Assembly: GCF_033958435.1 (NCBI RefSeq)
Contig: NC_134138.1
Coordinates: forward strand, 273,273,798-273,337,797
Direction of reading: 5' to 3'
Length of the DNA stretch: 64,000 bases
Origin: Carettochelys insculpta
Lineage: Eukaryota > Chordata > Testudines > Carettochelyidae
A program made the translations under genes and the position numbers. The notes under the pieces are model-generated. The model saw only the letters and a list, made by a program, of their open reading frames with translations. It had not been told where the DNA came from and did no database searches. Shown here piece after piece: positions 34,901 to 47,289 of the stretch. Position 1 is the stretch's first letter, and each line of letters begins with the position of its first letter.

Positions 34901-34970
34901 TGGCCAGTCCCCAGGTTTTGTGGATTAAATCACCATTTTGCAGACAAAACCCTGAAGTCTAGACATATCC
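31909..34970 (+). mobile_element. PIF/Harbinger DNA transposon, near full length, inactive
   Basis: Ends GGCTACATCTAGACTGCAGG and CTGAAGTCTAGACATATCC are inverted repeats, with subterminal ‘ttgtcgacag’ words on the right (34790-34800, 34888-34898). The transposase lies at about 32286-33704. Flanking triplets are AGA and TAA, so no target duplication survives or an edge is misplaced by a few bases. The region 33800-34750 has opposing ORFs; a second Harbinger gene (Myb/SANT-like) would be expected in an autonomous element, but I cannot recognise one. Confidence 0.85.
32286..33704 (+). pseudogene. Harbinger (HARBI1-like, DDE) transposase, broken
   Basis: Two coding blocks are separated by an intron-like gap. 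The first (to 32765) contains WWDQLVMKQWNEQKWLQNFH and FVIALWKLTIPDSYQSEGNY. A GT at 32766 and an AG at 33041 flank the gap; the second block starts VVRSSNLILLKRAICLGDLN and contains FAALEFPNCVGAINGTYIPI, GQFTDIYIGWSGRVHDACMF, GDEAYP and ARMQ/ECTFSYLKAWFS-type text (33520-33560). In active transposases the triad is Asp in GAIDGTHI, Asp in GDAAYP and Glu in VEC. Here the first Asp is Asn (GAINGT) while the second Asp and Glu remain. There are also frame breaks near 33190 and a stop at 33448. Confidence 0.9.
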
Positions 34971-35389
34971 TAAAAGTAGCCCAATCCATGCTATACGGCA
35001 CTAGACCTGGCTGCCGTACCAACTAACAGGCTTGACTTCTGCTCCAAGTACTTGGCATGATTGCCTACAGTCTGTTTCATGACAGATGGTGCCTTCTGGC
35101 CTGAAAAATCAATGGTGCTGGTATTTTGCTTTTTTCACAAATCCCCGATTACGACTGCTTCTTTATTTTGCTTTTCAGAAAGCCTAAAGCATGTACACTT
35201 TACTGCTACACTACTACAATGTATCAGAATGAAACTCAATAATATAAAAGCCAGTTGTAATGACCTTAGTTCCCAGGAATCTGAGTGTCCCTCTGGGCAC
35301 TGTCAGATAATGTGTAAGTGCAGACTTACGTGAACAAAGACCCACTTTATGAGTCTTCCTGGAAGCCATCCTTACAAGCACTATCATCC

Positions 35390-35475
35390 TTTGTGCTTGG
35401 TCCTGCTGCAAGTGCAGGGGACTGGATTCAATGATGTCCTGAGGTCCCTTCCAGTTTTAGTATTCTGTGATTCAT
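35390..35475 (+). mobile_element. CR1 LINE 3' tip
   Basis: ‘gtgcttggtcctgctgc’ through ‘gtcccttccagttttagtat’ to ‘tctgtgatt’. Confidence 0.8.
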
Positions 35476-35524
35476 TTAGCAGAGAGGTTTTCTATTTGTC
35501 TTCTCCCAAAAGATCTCTCAATTG

Positions 35525-35824
35525 GGCCATGTCTACACTTGGTCAAAACTTCGAAATTGGCACGCTAATGGCCAAATCGAAGAACACTAATGAGTATACA
35601 TATAAGTATACATAATGAGTATACATACTAATACATATTCAGTTCCTCATTAGCATGGCCATTTTGAAGTTTTTACTAAGCGCAGATGGCACCTCTGGAT
35701 GTGCAGCTCCTTCTCACGCGATGCTGAGGCACCGCTTTAATACAGATTCAGTGAGAAGGGTGTTTGCCTCCCGTTTCCCGAACCATCAACACCACTACAC
35801 TTTTTACAACGTGTAGACGTAGCC
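35525..35824. mobile_element. PIF/Harbinger-type MITE, TSD TTG
   Basis: Ends GGCCATGTCTACACTTG and CAACGTGTAGACGTAGCC with TTG at 35522-35524 and 35825-35827; 300 bp. An internal ‘taagtatacataatgagtatacata’-type short repeat occurs near 35592-35630 (longest perfect unit under 15 bases). A related piece without ends recurs at 36290-36440. Confidence 0.9.
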
Positions 35825-35827
35825 TTG

Positions 35828-36727
35828 GTGTCAGAAAGCTGTCAGTTTCTAATGTAACCTTCTTCCATCTGGACTTGGGGCAATTTGTTTCCACAGATCT
35901 CCAGAAAGACTCAAACTGGTGGCCCTAACAGTAGATAAATACAGCATTATCCAGAGCTCTGTGTATTAAGAATAGCATAAGATTTTACACTAATTTAGCA
36001 CCTTCCTTTCTGGAAGATCTTAGAGTTTAGGTCTCATGGAGAGAAACAACTTCACCTGCCACTTAAATGCAATCTGGTTTGTAATGCAACAGAGCAAGAA
36101 AACAACACATGAGAGTTAAAAGTGGGGAAAAACACCCTCTCCAGTTAAAACATCACAGGGAATGCCAGTGGGCAGAATGTTGTGACTTAAATCAGAAACC
36201 ATACAAGCACACCAGAAACAGTGTCCCTGTCTGTCTGTGGCCATTTGACAAACATAAGCATTCATTAACTTGTGCATGTCATCTGAAGGATGGCACCTCT
36301 GGATGTGCAGCTCCCCTAACACCATGCTGAGGCACCGCTTTAATACAGATTCAGTGAGAAGAGCACTTGCCTCCCATCTCCAGAACCATCAACACCACTT
36401 TCTGAATTCCCTGGAAGCCTTCCTTACAAGCACTCTCCTTGTTTAGCTTGTACTATCTAACCAAGTCTCTGCCTGCACTGGAATGGCTCTAAATAATATA
36501 GGAAAACACAACCCTTCCATGTAAGTGATTTGATGCAGTGGAAAGACACAAATCCCACAAATCCCCTTGCAGCCTTTTACCTACATTTCTCTCAAGAATT
36601 GATGAGTGATGCTTTTATCTGAAGCATTGAAGGAAGCAAACACAAGCACAGGCTGTCATATACATAACATGGGTCTTCTCAACAGCAGTTAGCAGACTAA
36701 AAGCTCCATCCTGAAAAAGTACTAAGC
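35828..36727. other. Intergenic; partial duplicate of MITE flank
   Basis: 36292-36440 (‘ggcacctctggatgtgcagctcc’ split after 20 bases, then ‘gaggcaccgctttaatacag’) repeats 35690-35790, so a MITE fragment lies here. The rest shows nothing. Confidence 0.5.
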
Positions 36728-37828
36728 CATGGTTTCTCAAACTGAGGAGGTGGGCTCCCCTGGGGGGACATGAAGAAATTCTGGGGGGGGCGCGAGGCGA
36801 CCCAGCCCCCACATCATTCCCTCCACCTGAAGAAAAAGCCGGCCTTTGCTTCTGGCTCTCAGCCCCTGCCATTCTACTTGGGTGACCTGGGACAGCCACT
36901 AGAAAAAGCAGGCAGCTGGCAAAGACCCCACATGGATCTAGCTGCCTCCTGCAAAGATGAGTGAGTGTGGGTTGTTGAGGGGGGGAGGAGGAGGATGGGA
37001 TTACATGGGAGGCTGGGGGTGCCTGGCTCAGGGGAGGAGGATGGAGACAGGGTAAGAGTGGCAGGGGGCTGGTGGAGCCTGGCTTTGTGGGATGGAAGGG
37101 GCTCAGGCAGGTGGATCGCAGGGCTCGGGTGGCCAGCCGGCTTGTGGGAATCATGGTGCTTGGGCAGCTGGCCCTGGCATTGCGGGGTTCAGGCGGCTTG
37201 GGCTGCTGGCTTGCCCCAGAATCATGGGGCTCTGGCAGCTGGCGCTGCAGTGTGGGGCTCGGGCGGCTCAGGCTGGAGGGTGGGTGGCTGGCTCCAGCAG
37301 CACAGGGCTCGAGCAGCTCGGGATGGCAGGCAGGCAGCTGGCCCTCGCAGCATTGGGCTTTGTTGGGTAGCTCAGGCAGCTGGCCCATGGCTGGGGCTGG
37401 CAGCTGGTGGGCGGGCAGCTGGTCCTGGCAGTGCGGTGCTCAGGCAGCCAGTGGGCAGGCAGGTGGCTGGCCCGGGCAGATGGCAGGCAGGCGGGTGGCT
37501 GGCCCTGGTGGTGCGGGGCTCGGGCTGGCAGGTCTGGCAACGCAGGTCTCAGGCAGGCACACAACTGTCGTGGTCAGCTCTAGTAGCTGGCATGGGGCTG
37601 AGGCAGCTGGCCAGCTGGGGCTGCACCAGGCACTTTCAAGGGGCCAAGAAAACTATTTGTGCTTATTTTTAATTTTAAATAACATTTTATATCAAGTTTT
37701 TGTGTTAATTTTAAATTGCAAATTGGATTTTTTGTTAAAAGGGGGGTTGGATGATGGTAAAGAACAGGTGGGGGGCCTGGGGGTTTCTCAAAAATCAAAA
37801 GTGATGCCAAAAAGTTTGAGAACCACTG
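36728..37828. mobile_element. hAT-type element with 8-bp TSD and internal minisatellite
   Basis: Left CATGGTTTCTCAAACT and right AGTTTGAGAACCACTG are inverted, the classic Charlie-group hAT end. Target duplication TACTAAGC (36720-36727) and TACTAAAC (37829-37836) matches at 7 of 8. The interior 37060-37620 is a G-rich imperfect array (units such as ‘gggctcgggcggctggcc’), giving long spurious ORFs of up to 260 codons on the plus strand and 257 on the minus strand. Confidence 0.92.
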
Positions 37829-37836
37829 TACTAAAC

Positions 37837-39134
37837 ACTCTCTGCTCCTACTGAAGTGGCCGCTTGAAGAAAAAGGCTTTAATTTAACAATTGCAGTTGC
37901 TGCTCTGGCTGATCGACTGAACTGCAGTCCAGTTTACAGCTACACTTATCCTTGTAGAACAGGTGTGTCAATTTTACATTTTCCAGGTAAGGCAGCGAAG
38001 GTTAGGCAATGTTGCAGCTGGCAGGGAGAGGAAAGAGAGGGAGTTATGAGGCCCCTAAGCGTGGGGCCAACTTACAGTTTTATTATGAGCCTCATAATAT
38101 TTTGTGTTTTATTTAAAGTTCCAGCTCACAGAATCGCTCCATTAAGACTTTTATTTTGAACTTAAGATTGAAAATTTGAATCTTAAATCCTCAAAAACAG
38201 AAGTGTAATAAAAAGAACGCAGCATTTATTGTTCTTAAAGTTCCATGATTTTTAAGCCAGTCTTGTGATTTTTCTGGGGCCTGGCTCGTGCATTTTAAAC
38301 CGTTGGGGATATCAGGACTGCAGTTGTATATTGGGAGGAGGTAGGCAAAGTTCAGGTCACTCATCTCCTTTACACTGATCAGTTTGCCACCTTGGGGCAA
38401 AAAAGGAGTGGCTTTATAGCATGCTTCACCACCTGCACAACACGACATATTTTAGGAAGAAAATGTGACAGGGACTGGTTCTTGGGAACTGTACATTTAC
38501 ACCCTCCACTTGTTACCTATATATATTCTAGCAAATGAGTTACCTTGCACTAATGCTCATGGAATTAGCAAACAGAAAGTGAAATTTTCGTGGCTCAAGA
38601 TTCCCTACATCACTTAAGCTCTGTGAAAGGGCGACTTGGGAGATCTGCCTGCTGACGGGTCACACAGGGACACCTGCATACTCTCTGGATGCTACAGAAC
38701 TGTTCTACAGGCCCACACCCAACATAAGGCTGCTTTGTGGGTACTAGGCTGAGAAGGACCTAAGAAATGGCCCCAGAGCCACCTTGACATGGCTCCAGCT
38801 GCACATGCAAACATGCAGTTCCATGAGCTGGATCAGCAAAGAAGGACGTCTCTGTCTCTTTGCATGGAGCCCGGGTATCTGCATTTCATGCAAATGGAGT
38901 CTGTTCATCCGGAAAATGACATCTGAACTCGCAAACATGAGTATTTTTTCAAGAAATACAATTTTAAGAGTGAAGGTCACCTAGTCAAGATGCAGACACA
39001 ACACTTTCTAAGTGTCAAATTAAAACTAACCAGTCCAGTTCAGTGTCTGAATATCAAATAATGACAATGAGTTGTTCATAAGCGATATACAGACTGAGAT
39101 TGATTAGGAAAAATTTTTCAGCAGTCTTTCAGGA
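37837..39134. other. Intergenic, nothing recognised
   Basis: AT-rich. An opposing ORF pair at 38744-38984 has no recognisable motif. Confidence 0.45.
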
Positions 39135-39136
39135 TA

Positions 39137-39466
39137 CAGGTGGAACCTCTCTAGTCCAGCACCCTTAGAACCTGACTGATACTGAACAAGAGAATTTGCT
39201 GTATCCTAGGAGATCAATATTAACTAGCTGCATTACCAACGCTACCACTGCTTACTGGGCTCTTAGAAGATATTTAGATTTAAATTAAAGCTAAATAACA
39301 GTACAGATCACTGAGATCCAGAACTGATGGCTGTAAACAAATTTTATGGGGGGACCATGGGACCCTTGGCCAGACCCATGATAAGCGTTCATCCAGGTGG
39401 CTAAAATCATGCCGGATTACGGATGTTGCCAGACAAGAGAGTTCCACATTAGAGAGGTTCAGCCTG
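39137..39466. mobile_element. MITE, TA target, CAGG…TIR (mariner-type)
   Basis: Left CAGGTGGAACCTCTCTAGTC and right ATTAGAGAGGTTCAGCCTG, flanked by TA on both sides (39135-39136, 39467-39468). Same family as 97-420. Confidence 0.75.
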
Positions 39467-39468
39467 TA

Positions 39469-42453
39469 ACAAATCAAATAAAAAACTTGAACCCCTACAA
39501 ATAGAAAAAGAAGATACATCCCTTGTATTCAACATCTAGTTTCCTCCAAGTTTTCCACACACTGCCACAATTACAATGTCTCATGCCAAGTTTTCATACT
39601 AGCTGTGGAGTTCTCCCATTGGTGTGTGTTTATTCTGTATTCTTCCTTTGGGCAGTTTGTTCCCTAAGGATGCTGCTAAAATCCCAATCCTTTGTTTAAT
39701 CCTTTATTTTGCTGTATCTGGGACAAAGAAACAGTGTGCAGAAAGAAGTTTTTAGTCAGCTTATGGAACACCACAGTTCCAGTTCAGTAAATGCAAAGAA
39801 TCAGAAAACCTTCTGTAATGGTGAGCTTCATCATGCAGCTGTTGAAGGATGAATCTCCTGTACAACGAGCCTTTGGGGAGCCAAAATAACAGATGTAGTA
39901 TTCTGGAAAAGGAAACAGTAGGAGTAAATTGGTAAGATAAATCAGAAAAGGGGATACAAAGTGAGGTATAGGCAGATGTTTCAACAGGTGAGCAATTTTA
40001 TTTAGTATGTTAGAAGTTTAGGGGACATATTCTTCTCTCATATACATTACAGTAGGAATCTTATTCAGCAATGTGGCACCTGCCTATGCTAACATGGGAT
40101 TTGGTCCTTCATCATCTCCAGGAGGAAAACATCCAAATGTGAATGAATAACGGGCCTGATGCAATGACTAATGAAACTGATGGTAAGAATCCAGTTGACC
40201 TCAATGACGATTGATCAAAACTTTAGCCAGGATGTTTAAATCAGACTTAGCCATGTCAACACCTCATTCAGCAAACAGACTTCAAATGTGCTTCTCTTGT
40301 ACTGAATACATTTTGGCCTGATCTACAGATGCTGGGTACTGATATTCAAGCTAATTTTAAAAGAATGTGGGGAAAACATTTTCTAGCTCAGTCAAGGAAC
40401 AGAATTTTCCTACCTTCTCCCTACAAATAAATTACAGGCTAGAGAATTTCAAAATAAATCTTAGCCTTAGTGAAGCAAGCATGTCTCCCATTCGTAACAT
40501 AAATTTGCATAACCTAGAAGTTGGTGAAGTCTCTGCAACAAAAGGATACTGTAACGTGCTTAGAAATGTGACTAAAGCTTTTGGACACTGTTCGCTCTAT
40601 CATCAAATAACAAATGAAACACTGTAAAGGCAAAGCCATTACATTCACCTTCAGGATATACAGAGTCTGGTGTTTCTATTGATCTTTTATTTATTTGCCT
40701 TGCTGTTTCACCTTTACATCACTCCAACACATATCTAGTGATATAAGGTTTTCAGGAGCTAACTATGTAGTATGATTCCAGTTGGCACTAATAACTGGGA
40801 AGCTGAATTTCAGCATGGTTTGTTCTTTAATATACTGTTAGCAATTTATTTATTACTAGTAACAGCAAAAGTCTATTTGTTCATTATTCCTTTCACAAGG
40901 ATTAGAGATAAATGATTTCCAGCACTGAGCAGCATAACCAAAACTGAGTGTAAAAAACTGTAACACAGCTAATTTCCCAACTAATCTATATTCAGCTTTA
41001 TGGAACAGCAGCATTTATCTTTATTTAACTGACAGAGGCGCACTGTTCAATCAGGCACAGGTCACTCTCAGCTAGCAACAGCTCTGTGTTATCCTTGGAG
41101 TCAGTGTCTCTCTTATTGATGCTACAGAAATAATTACAGCCAAAGAAAGGATCCAAGCCAATGGATTTTTAACTCATTATCATCTGATAAATCCTTGAAT
41201 TATTAACACATAATTAGGCCCAATATCTGTCCTTATTTACACCAAGTATACCTGGATTTATACCACAGAAACTGATGGGCCTCTCTTGCAATATCAGAAG
41301 TCCAGTTCTACTCCCTACTGGAAAATCCCAATCCCACTAAAGCCAAAGGAAGTTTTATCAACAATTTCAGTGGAAGTGAAATACGATCTATGTGGAAACT
41401 GAGAAAAATAATAATTAATAGTTACAATAAAAATCTCATTACTTTTCTTTGAAAACTGCCTCCATACTATAATTTAATTAAAGGGAAAGATGCTCAGCTA
41501 CTGCCATTAGAAAAGGAAAGTCTATGTAAAAAGTACATGTGCAATGGATTTTAAAAGCCTAAGCAATCATTGCAAAGTTATAACAACAAATGCAATCTGC
41601 TGAAGGAGCCTGCCAGCACTGATTACAATTTCTTTGGCATTATTAAGATTGCTTTACATTGGGACAAGTTTGTAGAAACCCAGATTACTTGTCAGATGAT
41701 GACTCTTATGTTGGTTACATATAATTTGAGATCTAAATTTTATTCTGTAAATACCAGCCATCTTCATATTTAGATTATATTTTCAGGTCCTGCTTAATCA
41801 TCAGACAAACTGTTCCTATGCAGTGATATTAAAAAAGGTTCTCACTTGATAATTCTGACAGTTTTCTATCTTTCTGCCCCATACAATGATCATTTATTAT
41901 CTGACTAAATGAGGTCAAAGCTTCTGAATTCCCTGAACAAGTATATTGCTATTGCTGCAGAATATAGATATTGTTATTCCTGAACAGATCAGTGCAGTAC
42001 CCTATCCCTGAGGAGGGCCAATGTTGAACGTTGCAGAAGATGTGATAGCCTCCCTGTACACATACTTACACACTCTGTAGGCAATTTTTCACGCCCAAAC
42101 AAAGGAGGGAATTTTCAACTGATCATAATTTTATAGTAGTTTTATTCATATTATTAATAATACTTATTTCTATAACTACTTCCAATGGGTTGCACGCTTT
42201 GCTGCTTCTGTTGGCCGACTTCACGGCACACGCCATAGGCATCTACTGTTCCTCCATCCCCCAGTAGCTCTCTCTCTACTACCTTCACTTCTCTGTCTAG
42301 TTCAGACTCTCTCCCCAGTTCTGCCCCTCTATCCTTCACTCCAGGGACTCTCGCATGTGATGGCCTCCTTTGTCATGCGCCATTATTCTTTGTTTTGTTT
42401 TTTTTCCCCTGTCTGGAAGATAAGTCACTCTGGCGCCAACATTAGAAGCTCTC
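39469..42453. other. Longest stretch of apparently unique intergenic DNA
   Basis: AT-rich, about 3 kb, with no CR1, hAT or Harbinger wording that I can recognise and no long ORF (longest 86 codons at 40367-40627, no motif). Such quiet stretches are where conserved regulatory elements would be sought. Confidence 0.45.
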
Positions 42454-42456
42454 TTG

Positions 42457-43167
42457 GGCTACGTCTACACGTGCACACTACATCGAAATAGCTTATTTCG
42501 ATGTAGCAACATCGAAATAGTCTATTTCGATGAATAACGTCTACACGTCCTCCAGAGATGGCAACGTCGACGTTCAACTGCGACGTTGGGCAGCACCACA
42601 TCGAAATAGGCGCTGCGAGGGAACATCTACACGCCAAAGTAGCACACTTCGAAATAAGGGTGCCAGGCACAGCTGCAGACAGGGTCACAGGGCGGACTCA
42701 ACAGCAAGCCGCTCCCTTAAAGGGCCCCTCCCAGACACAGATGCACTAAACAACACAAGATCCACAGAGCAGACAACTGGTTGCAGACCCTGTGCATGCA
42801 GCATGGATTCCCAGCTGCCGCAGGAGCAGCCAGAAGCCCTGGGTTAAGGGCTGCTGCACACGGTGACCATAGAGCCCCGCAGGGGCTGGAGAGAGAGCGT
42901 CTCTCAACCCCTCAGCTGATGGCCGCCATGGTGGACCCCACTATTTCAATGTTGCAGGACGTGGATCGTCTACATGTGCCCTACTTTGACGTTCAACTTC
43001 GAAGTAGGGCGCTATTCCCATCCCCTCATGGGGTTAGCAACTTTGACGTCTTGCCGCCTAACGTCGATTTCAACTTCGAAATAGCGCCCAACACGTGTAG
43101 CCATGACAGGCGCTATTTTGAAGTTGGCGCCGCTACTTCGAAGTAGCGTGCACGTGTAGACACGGCC
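42457..43167. mobile_element. PIF/Harbinger deletion derivative, TSD TTG (family C)
   Basis: Ends GGCTACGTCTACACGTGC and GCACGTGTAGACACGGCC with TTG at 42454-42456 and 43168-43170; 711 bp. Subterminal palindromic ‘tcgaaatag/ctatttcga’ words lie on both sides. The middle (42680-42920) is shared with 53279-53967, including ‘aagggcccctcccagacaca’ and a frame starting MDSQLPQEQPEALG. Confidence 0.93.
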
Positions 43168-43369
43168 TTGGTGGGATAGGCAGAACTAAGATGAGGCGGG
43201 ATATTGCCATACTGAAAGGCGTTAATCTCTGATACTAACTTGGTCTTTGGTCTGTGGATAATTACAACCACATAGTATGTCAGTAATGCCAGCCTAGTCC
43301 TATGAATCTATGCATGCATATGGCCAGAATGGTCTAAAATGACATCTTATTTGACTTCCTTTCTATCAC

Positions 43370-44880
43370 AGGCTATTAACTTTCGCCTAGTTACCCCTCC
43401 ATGGAGCCCAATAACTTACCCTTGGCTTAAAACATATCTGCCAGAAAGGCATCCTGGTTTGACATGAAGATATCAAGAGATGGAGACACTACCACTTCCC
43501 TTAGGAGTTTGTTTCAATGGTTAATCACCTTCCCAGTTAAAAAATAGGTTTTTATTTCTAATTTGATTTTGTCTCACTCAGTGTCTTTTTTGTTAAAAAA
43601 GTGGAGCTGGTACTCAGTCAGCTCCCTGTCCCCCACCCCATCCCCAGCCAATCCCATGGCTGGAGCTGCCAGTACCCTGTACTGGCAAGTACCAGCACAA
43701 AAATATCACTGGTCTCGTTTAGTCTTCCAGTCACCAGTTCTTGTTCTGCCTTTCTCTGCTATGTTAAAGAGCACTTTAGCACCCAGTATTTCCCCCCATG
43801 AAGGTGAACTGTCATCCGGTCAATTCTCTGTCTTCTTATTTTGTTGCATTATAAATTGAGCTCTTTAAGCATCACCCAATAAGTCATCTTGTGCAACTAT
43901 TGACTCATTTTTGTGCTGTTTTCTGTACTGTCTCTAAATGCCCAACATCCTTTTAAAAATGTGGACACCAGAACCATATGCAGTATGCCAGTATCAGTCT
44001 CAACCATGCCATCTACAGAGGTAAAATCAAATCCCTGAGTCTACTCCCTGCTCATCTCCTTATACATCCAAGGATTGAATTGGCCCCTTTTGCCTCAGTA
44101 TCACACTGGAAGCTCATGTTCAGTTGCTTCTCCACTACGAACACTAAATTCTTTTCATAGTTCTTGCTTTACAGGATATAGTCACCAATTCAATAGGCAT
44201 GACCTGCACTCTTTGTTCCCAGATAGGTTTGTATTGGACTGTATTAAAATGAATTTTGTTTGAATGGGCCTAGCTTATGACGTGATTCAGATCCCTCTGT
44301 GTGACTGATCTGTATTCATTGTTATGTGTCATATCTGCCAGTTTTTGACCAAGTAACTATAACTACTGATCTCCACCAAAAAACCCTCATTTGATTATGA
44401 TTCCCCACTGATGACCACCTTTTGAGCTGTCAGTCCATTTTTAATCCATTGCACTTTATTGATAGCATATAGGGTTAATTTTTGTATCAGAACGTCATGC
44501 AGTACCAAGTCAAATGACTTTCAAAACTGCATATCACATCTATGCCGTTCTTTTTCAGTCAAGCTTGTAATCTCACCAAAGAATGAAATCGGGTGTGGGT
44601 TTTTTTCATAAAACCATGTTGGCTGGCATTAATTAGTTTCCTATGCATTAAGTCTTTATCACTTGGATTCTTTAGCAGTTTTTCCACTATTGTGTCCATG
44701 ACTGATGTCAGCCTCACGAACCAGTACTTATCCGGGTCATTGTGCTTGCGTTTTTTGATTATAAACACAACATTAGAACTCTTCCAGTCTTCTGGAATTT
44801 CTCCTATACCCTAAGATTTATTAATAATTAACAGTAATGGGCTGGAGATCTCCCAGGTCAATTATTTTCAGACCAGTAGC
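43370..44880 (-). mobile_element. CR1/L3-type LINE, 3' half, dead
   Basis: The minus frame 44768-44559 reads FIIKKRKHNDPDKYWFVRLT and then SVMDTIVEKLL…ASQHGF, the reverse-transcriptase region of CR1-group LINEs (FKKGKKDDPGNYRPVSLTS…SQHGF). Downstream broken frames continue through to about 43400 (‘ttccattggttaatca’-like 3' text). Many stops. Confidence 0.8.
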
Positions 44881-45289
44881 AGGATTGGCTGCTATCAGAG
44901 CATGCCCTTATGGCCAGACATAATGCTACGGTACCCCTTTTTTCTCCTGCTTCAGGTCTCCTTAAGCAAACTCAAGTTTGGTCTATACTAAGTTTGGTCT
45001 ATACTAGGCAGTCAAATGCCAAGGATGAGTCCACATAGGCTGCAACTGTTTTGAACTCCCCTTGCTAGCTGGTTTTGATTTGAGTCGTGGGTGCAAACAG
45101 TCAATCACAGTTGCTTTGTCCTGGTCTAAACCTGGATTGCTCTTTAGGAATGTGGCATGAGGATTTCTAAAAATATCTTGGAAAGGTTGGATTGTAGCCA
45201 ACATATAATGAAGACCACCACCAGGATAAAAGTTAAGAACAATATAAACCACAACTTCGTTGGAACTAATTGGGGAGCAGATACTCACT

Positions 45290-45500
45290 TGTTGTGGATG
45301 ACCAAGCTGGGCCTTGTCTTCTCAGTAAATGACTATTGCACACCAGTATGGGCAGGTAGTGTACCTATTAAATTTGTCTGCATGCAATCGGACGCGTCTA
45401 TGTCTATACTGACAATTTGGCTTCCATCCTTGTGCATATCTCACCACAATCGCTCAGAAGAGAACAGGAATCATATGTGAATATACTGTGTGATAATGAA
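45290..45500 (+). mobile_element. Possible retroelement (jockey-like RT tail) fragment
   Basis: KLGLVFSVNDYCTPVWAGSV (45309-45368) resembles the SxxEYCAPVWxRS motif at the C-terminal side of jockey-group reverse transcriptases, followed by diverged text including HHNRSEENRNH. Short and degenerate. Confidence 0.4.
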
Positions 45501-45509
45501 CCCAGACAA

Positions 45510-47030
45510 GTCCATGTACAAAGATATCTGACCTCCTGTGTGCTGCCACTTAACTCCAGAAATCTCTTCTACTTAGTAGCCAAGGCTCTTGAAACCTCAG
45601 GAAAACCATCAAAAGATGAAAGACAGAGACTGTAGGAAAATATAAGGTCAAGACCTGATCACAGATCCTTTTAACCAAGCACCTGACATCACCAAAATAT
45701 GTATCATGGTGAACAAAATCAGAAACTCATAAAGATTCTGCAGTTACCTATTACACAAATTAAAAATGAAGGACAGGTAGATAAGACAACGTGGATAAGA
45801 CATCCAAACCACAGAACATCTAAGGAACTGTTGTGCTCCAACATCCTTGTTTGGAAGGACTGCCTTGATTCATTTCATATCACCAGAATCCACAGATTGT
45901 ATGATAAACCCAGATATTGACTTTTAATGTTGTTTTTCAAATTCCCACATAAAAGAACCAACACCAAAGCTAGATTGTTTTCTTTAAAATTCAGAACTTC
46001 TAAATCAAGAACTGCCAAGGATATTTTTAATTAAATTTATTTTTATTGTGTGAATTTGCTTAATGGATAACAGCCTGCTGGGTTTTTTGCTCCTAACTGC
46101 TTGTTTGCTCAGCAGAAAAACATTTGCTAATCAAAGTACTTTTTAAAATTATTCTGCCCTGTAATATTATCATTTCATACAGAAGAAATTAAAAACCTGT
46201 TTTTGCATGACTAAATAATTAAAAGCAATACACTGGATTCTGCCTTGATCTTTGTTATGCTCGTTTCCAGATTTAGCTAAGAAACTTCAACTTCTATTGT
46301 CCAGCGTTTGCTTTTTGATATTCTGTACCTGATGTAGGCAAAACCCTGTGATTCCCACTCTCTGTGGCTTCAGCTCTCGGTGATTAATCTCATAGTGGCT
46401 TCAACTCTGGGCCTAGCCCAGCATCTCAGTACCCACAAAGGTAGATGCTCACAAAATAACCACAGACCCAGCTTTAGATCTATCTTTGAACAGTAGTGGG
46501 GGGGAAGGGCGGGGGTCTAGTCAAACCAGTCTTACAGCTGTATAGGCAAAACGTTCCCTGCCAGCTGGTTCAACCACTATCCCACCCCACCACTTCAATG
46601 TCACAGTGCTTAGATGGAGTGAGCCCTGTGCCATCCATATCTCACACAACAGTGATGCCTGCCCTGTAACCCCACCATCTGAAGCACTGGTGGGAGTCCA
46701 GAGTTCTCACACTAGGTAATAGTATAAACTGTGACTTTACAACAACATCTTGTTTACAATAGACGAAACCTCATTTCTTCACCTCCTACCCAACAGGCTT
46801 TGTTTACAAGCATTACATATGCACACTTTTGCATTTTCATGCAAATGATCTCTAAAGGATACACTCCCCAAATCCTTCAGCAGTATTGAACTCCTACTGG
46901 CAAATTCCTTACAATGGCAAGGAATAGGGAAAGTGTAATTTTTGCATCTTTTTATAAAAAAAAAATTGATCCAAGTTTATTCACTCTCCCCCAAACATTT
47001 ACCTTCAATCAGATTTGCCAGTGGGATTAA
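45510..47030. other. Intergenic, nothing recognised
   Basis: AT-rich. The frame 45417-45635 ends …NLFYLVAKALETSGKPSKDE without a match that I trust. Confidence 0.4.
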
Positions 47031-47039
47031 TCTTATGCA

Positions 47040-47115
47040 TGGCAAACAACAAACAGTCCTGTAGTACCTTAAAGACAAACAGTATATTAGCTAATGAGCT
47101 TTTGTGGGTAAAACC
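47040..47115 (+). mobile_element. Penelope-tail-like fragment upstream of the element
   Basis: ‘agtcctgtagtaccttaaag’ and ‘gctaatgagcttttgtgggt’ match the tail words found at the element's 3' end (49165-49245). Its place just 5' of the RT region could be a remnant of the terminal repeats that Penelope-like elements can carry. Confidence 0.5.
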
Positions 47116-47289
47116 CAATGGATGTTGTAGGACTGGGGCCTGAGCCTGGAAAATTTCAACCATAAAATTGGTACATCAGGAATTTATGACAAACTAAAAT
47201 TTATAACAGAAACAATTAGGCAGCCTTATCTGTAGAGATGACCCACAGAGCATACTCTCTCTCCCTAGAAGCCTGACCCTGTGCCCACT

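Noticed and set aside
36615..37854. Long ORFs of 235-260 codons on both strands
   Set aside because: They follow the G-rich tandem array inside the hAT element; composition is W/G/A-rich or P/S-rich in step with the repeat, with no domain.
45417..45635. Frame ending NLFYLVAKALETSGKPSKDE as a possible SS18L2 exon
   Set aside because: Only five or six residues resemble the RNLIYLATIAD part of SS18L2; there is no splice site or upstream similarity, and the flank looks like a retroelement.
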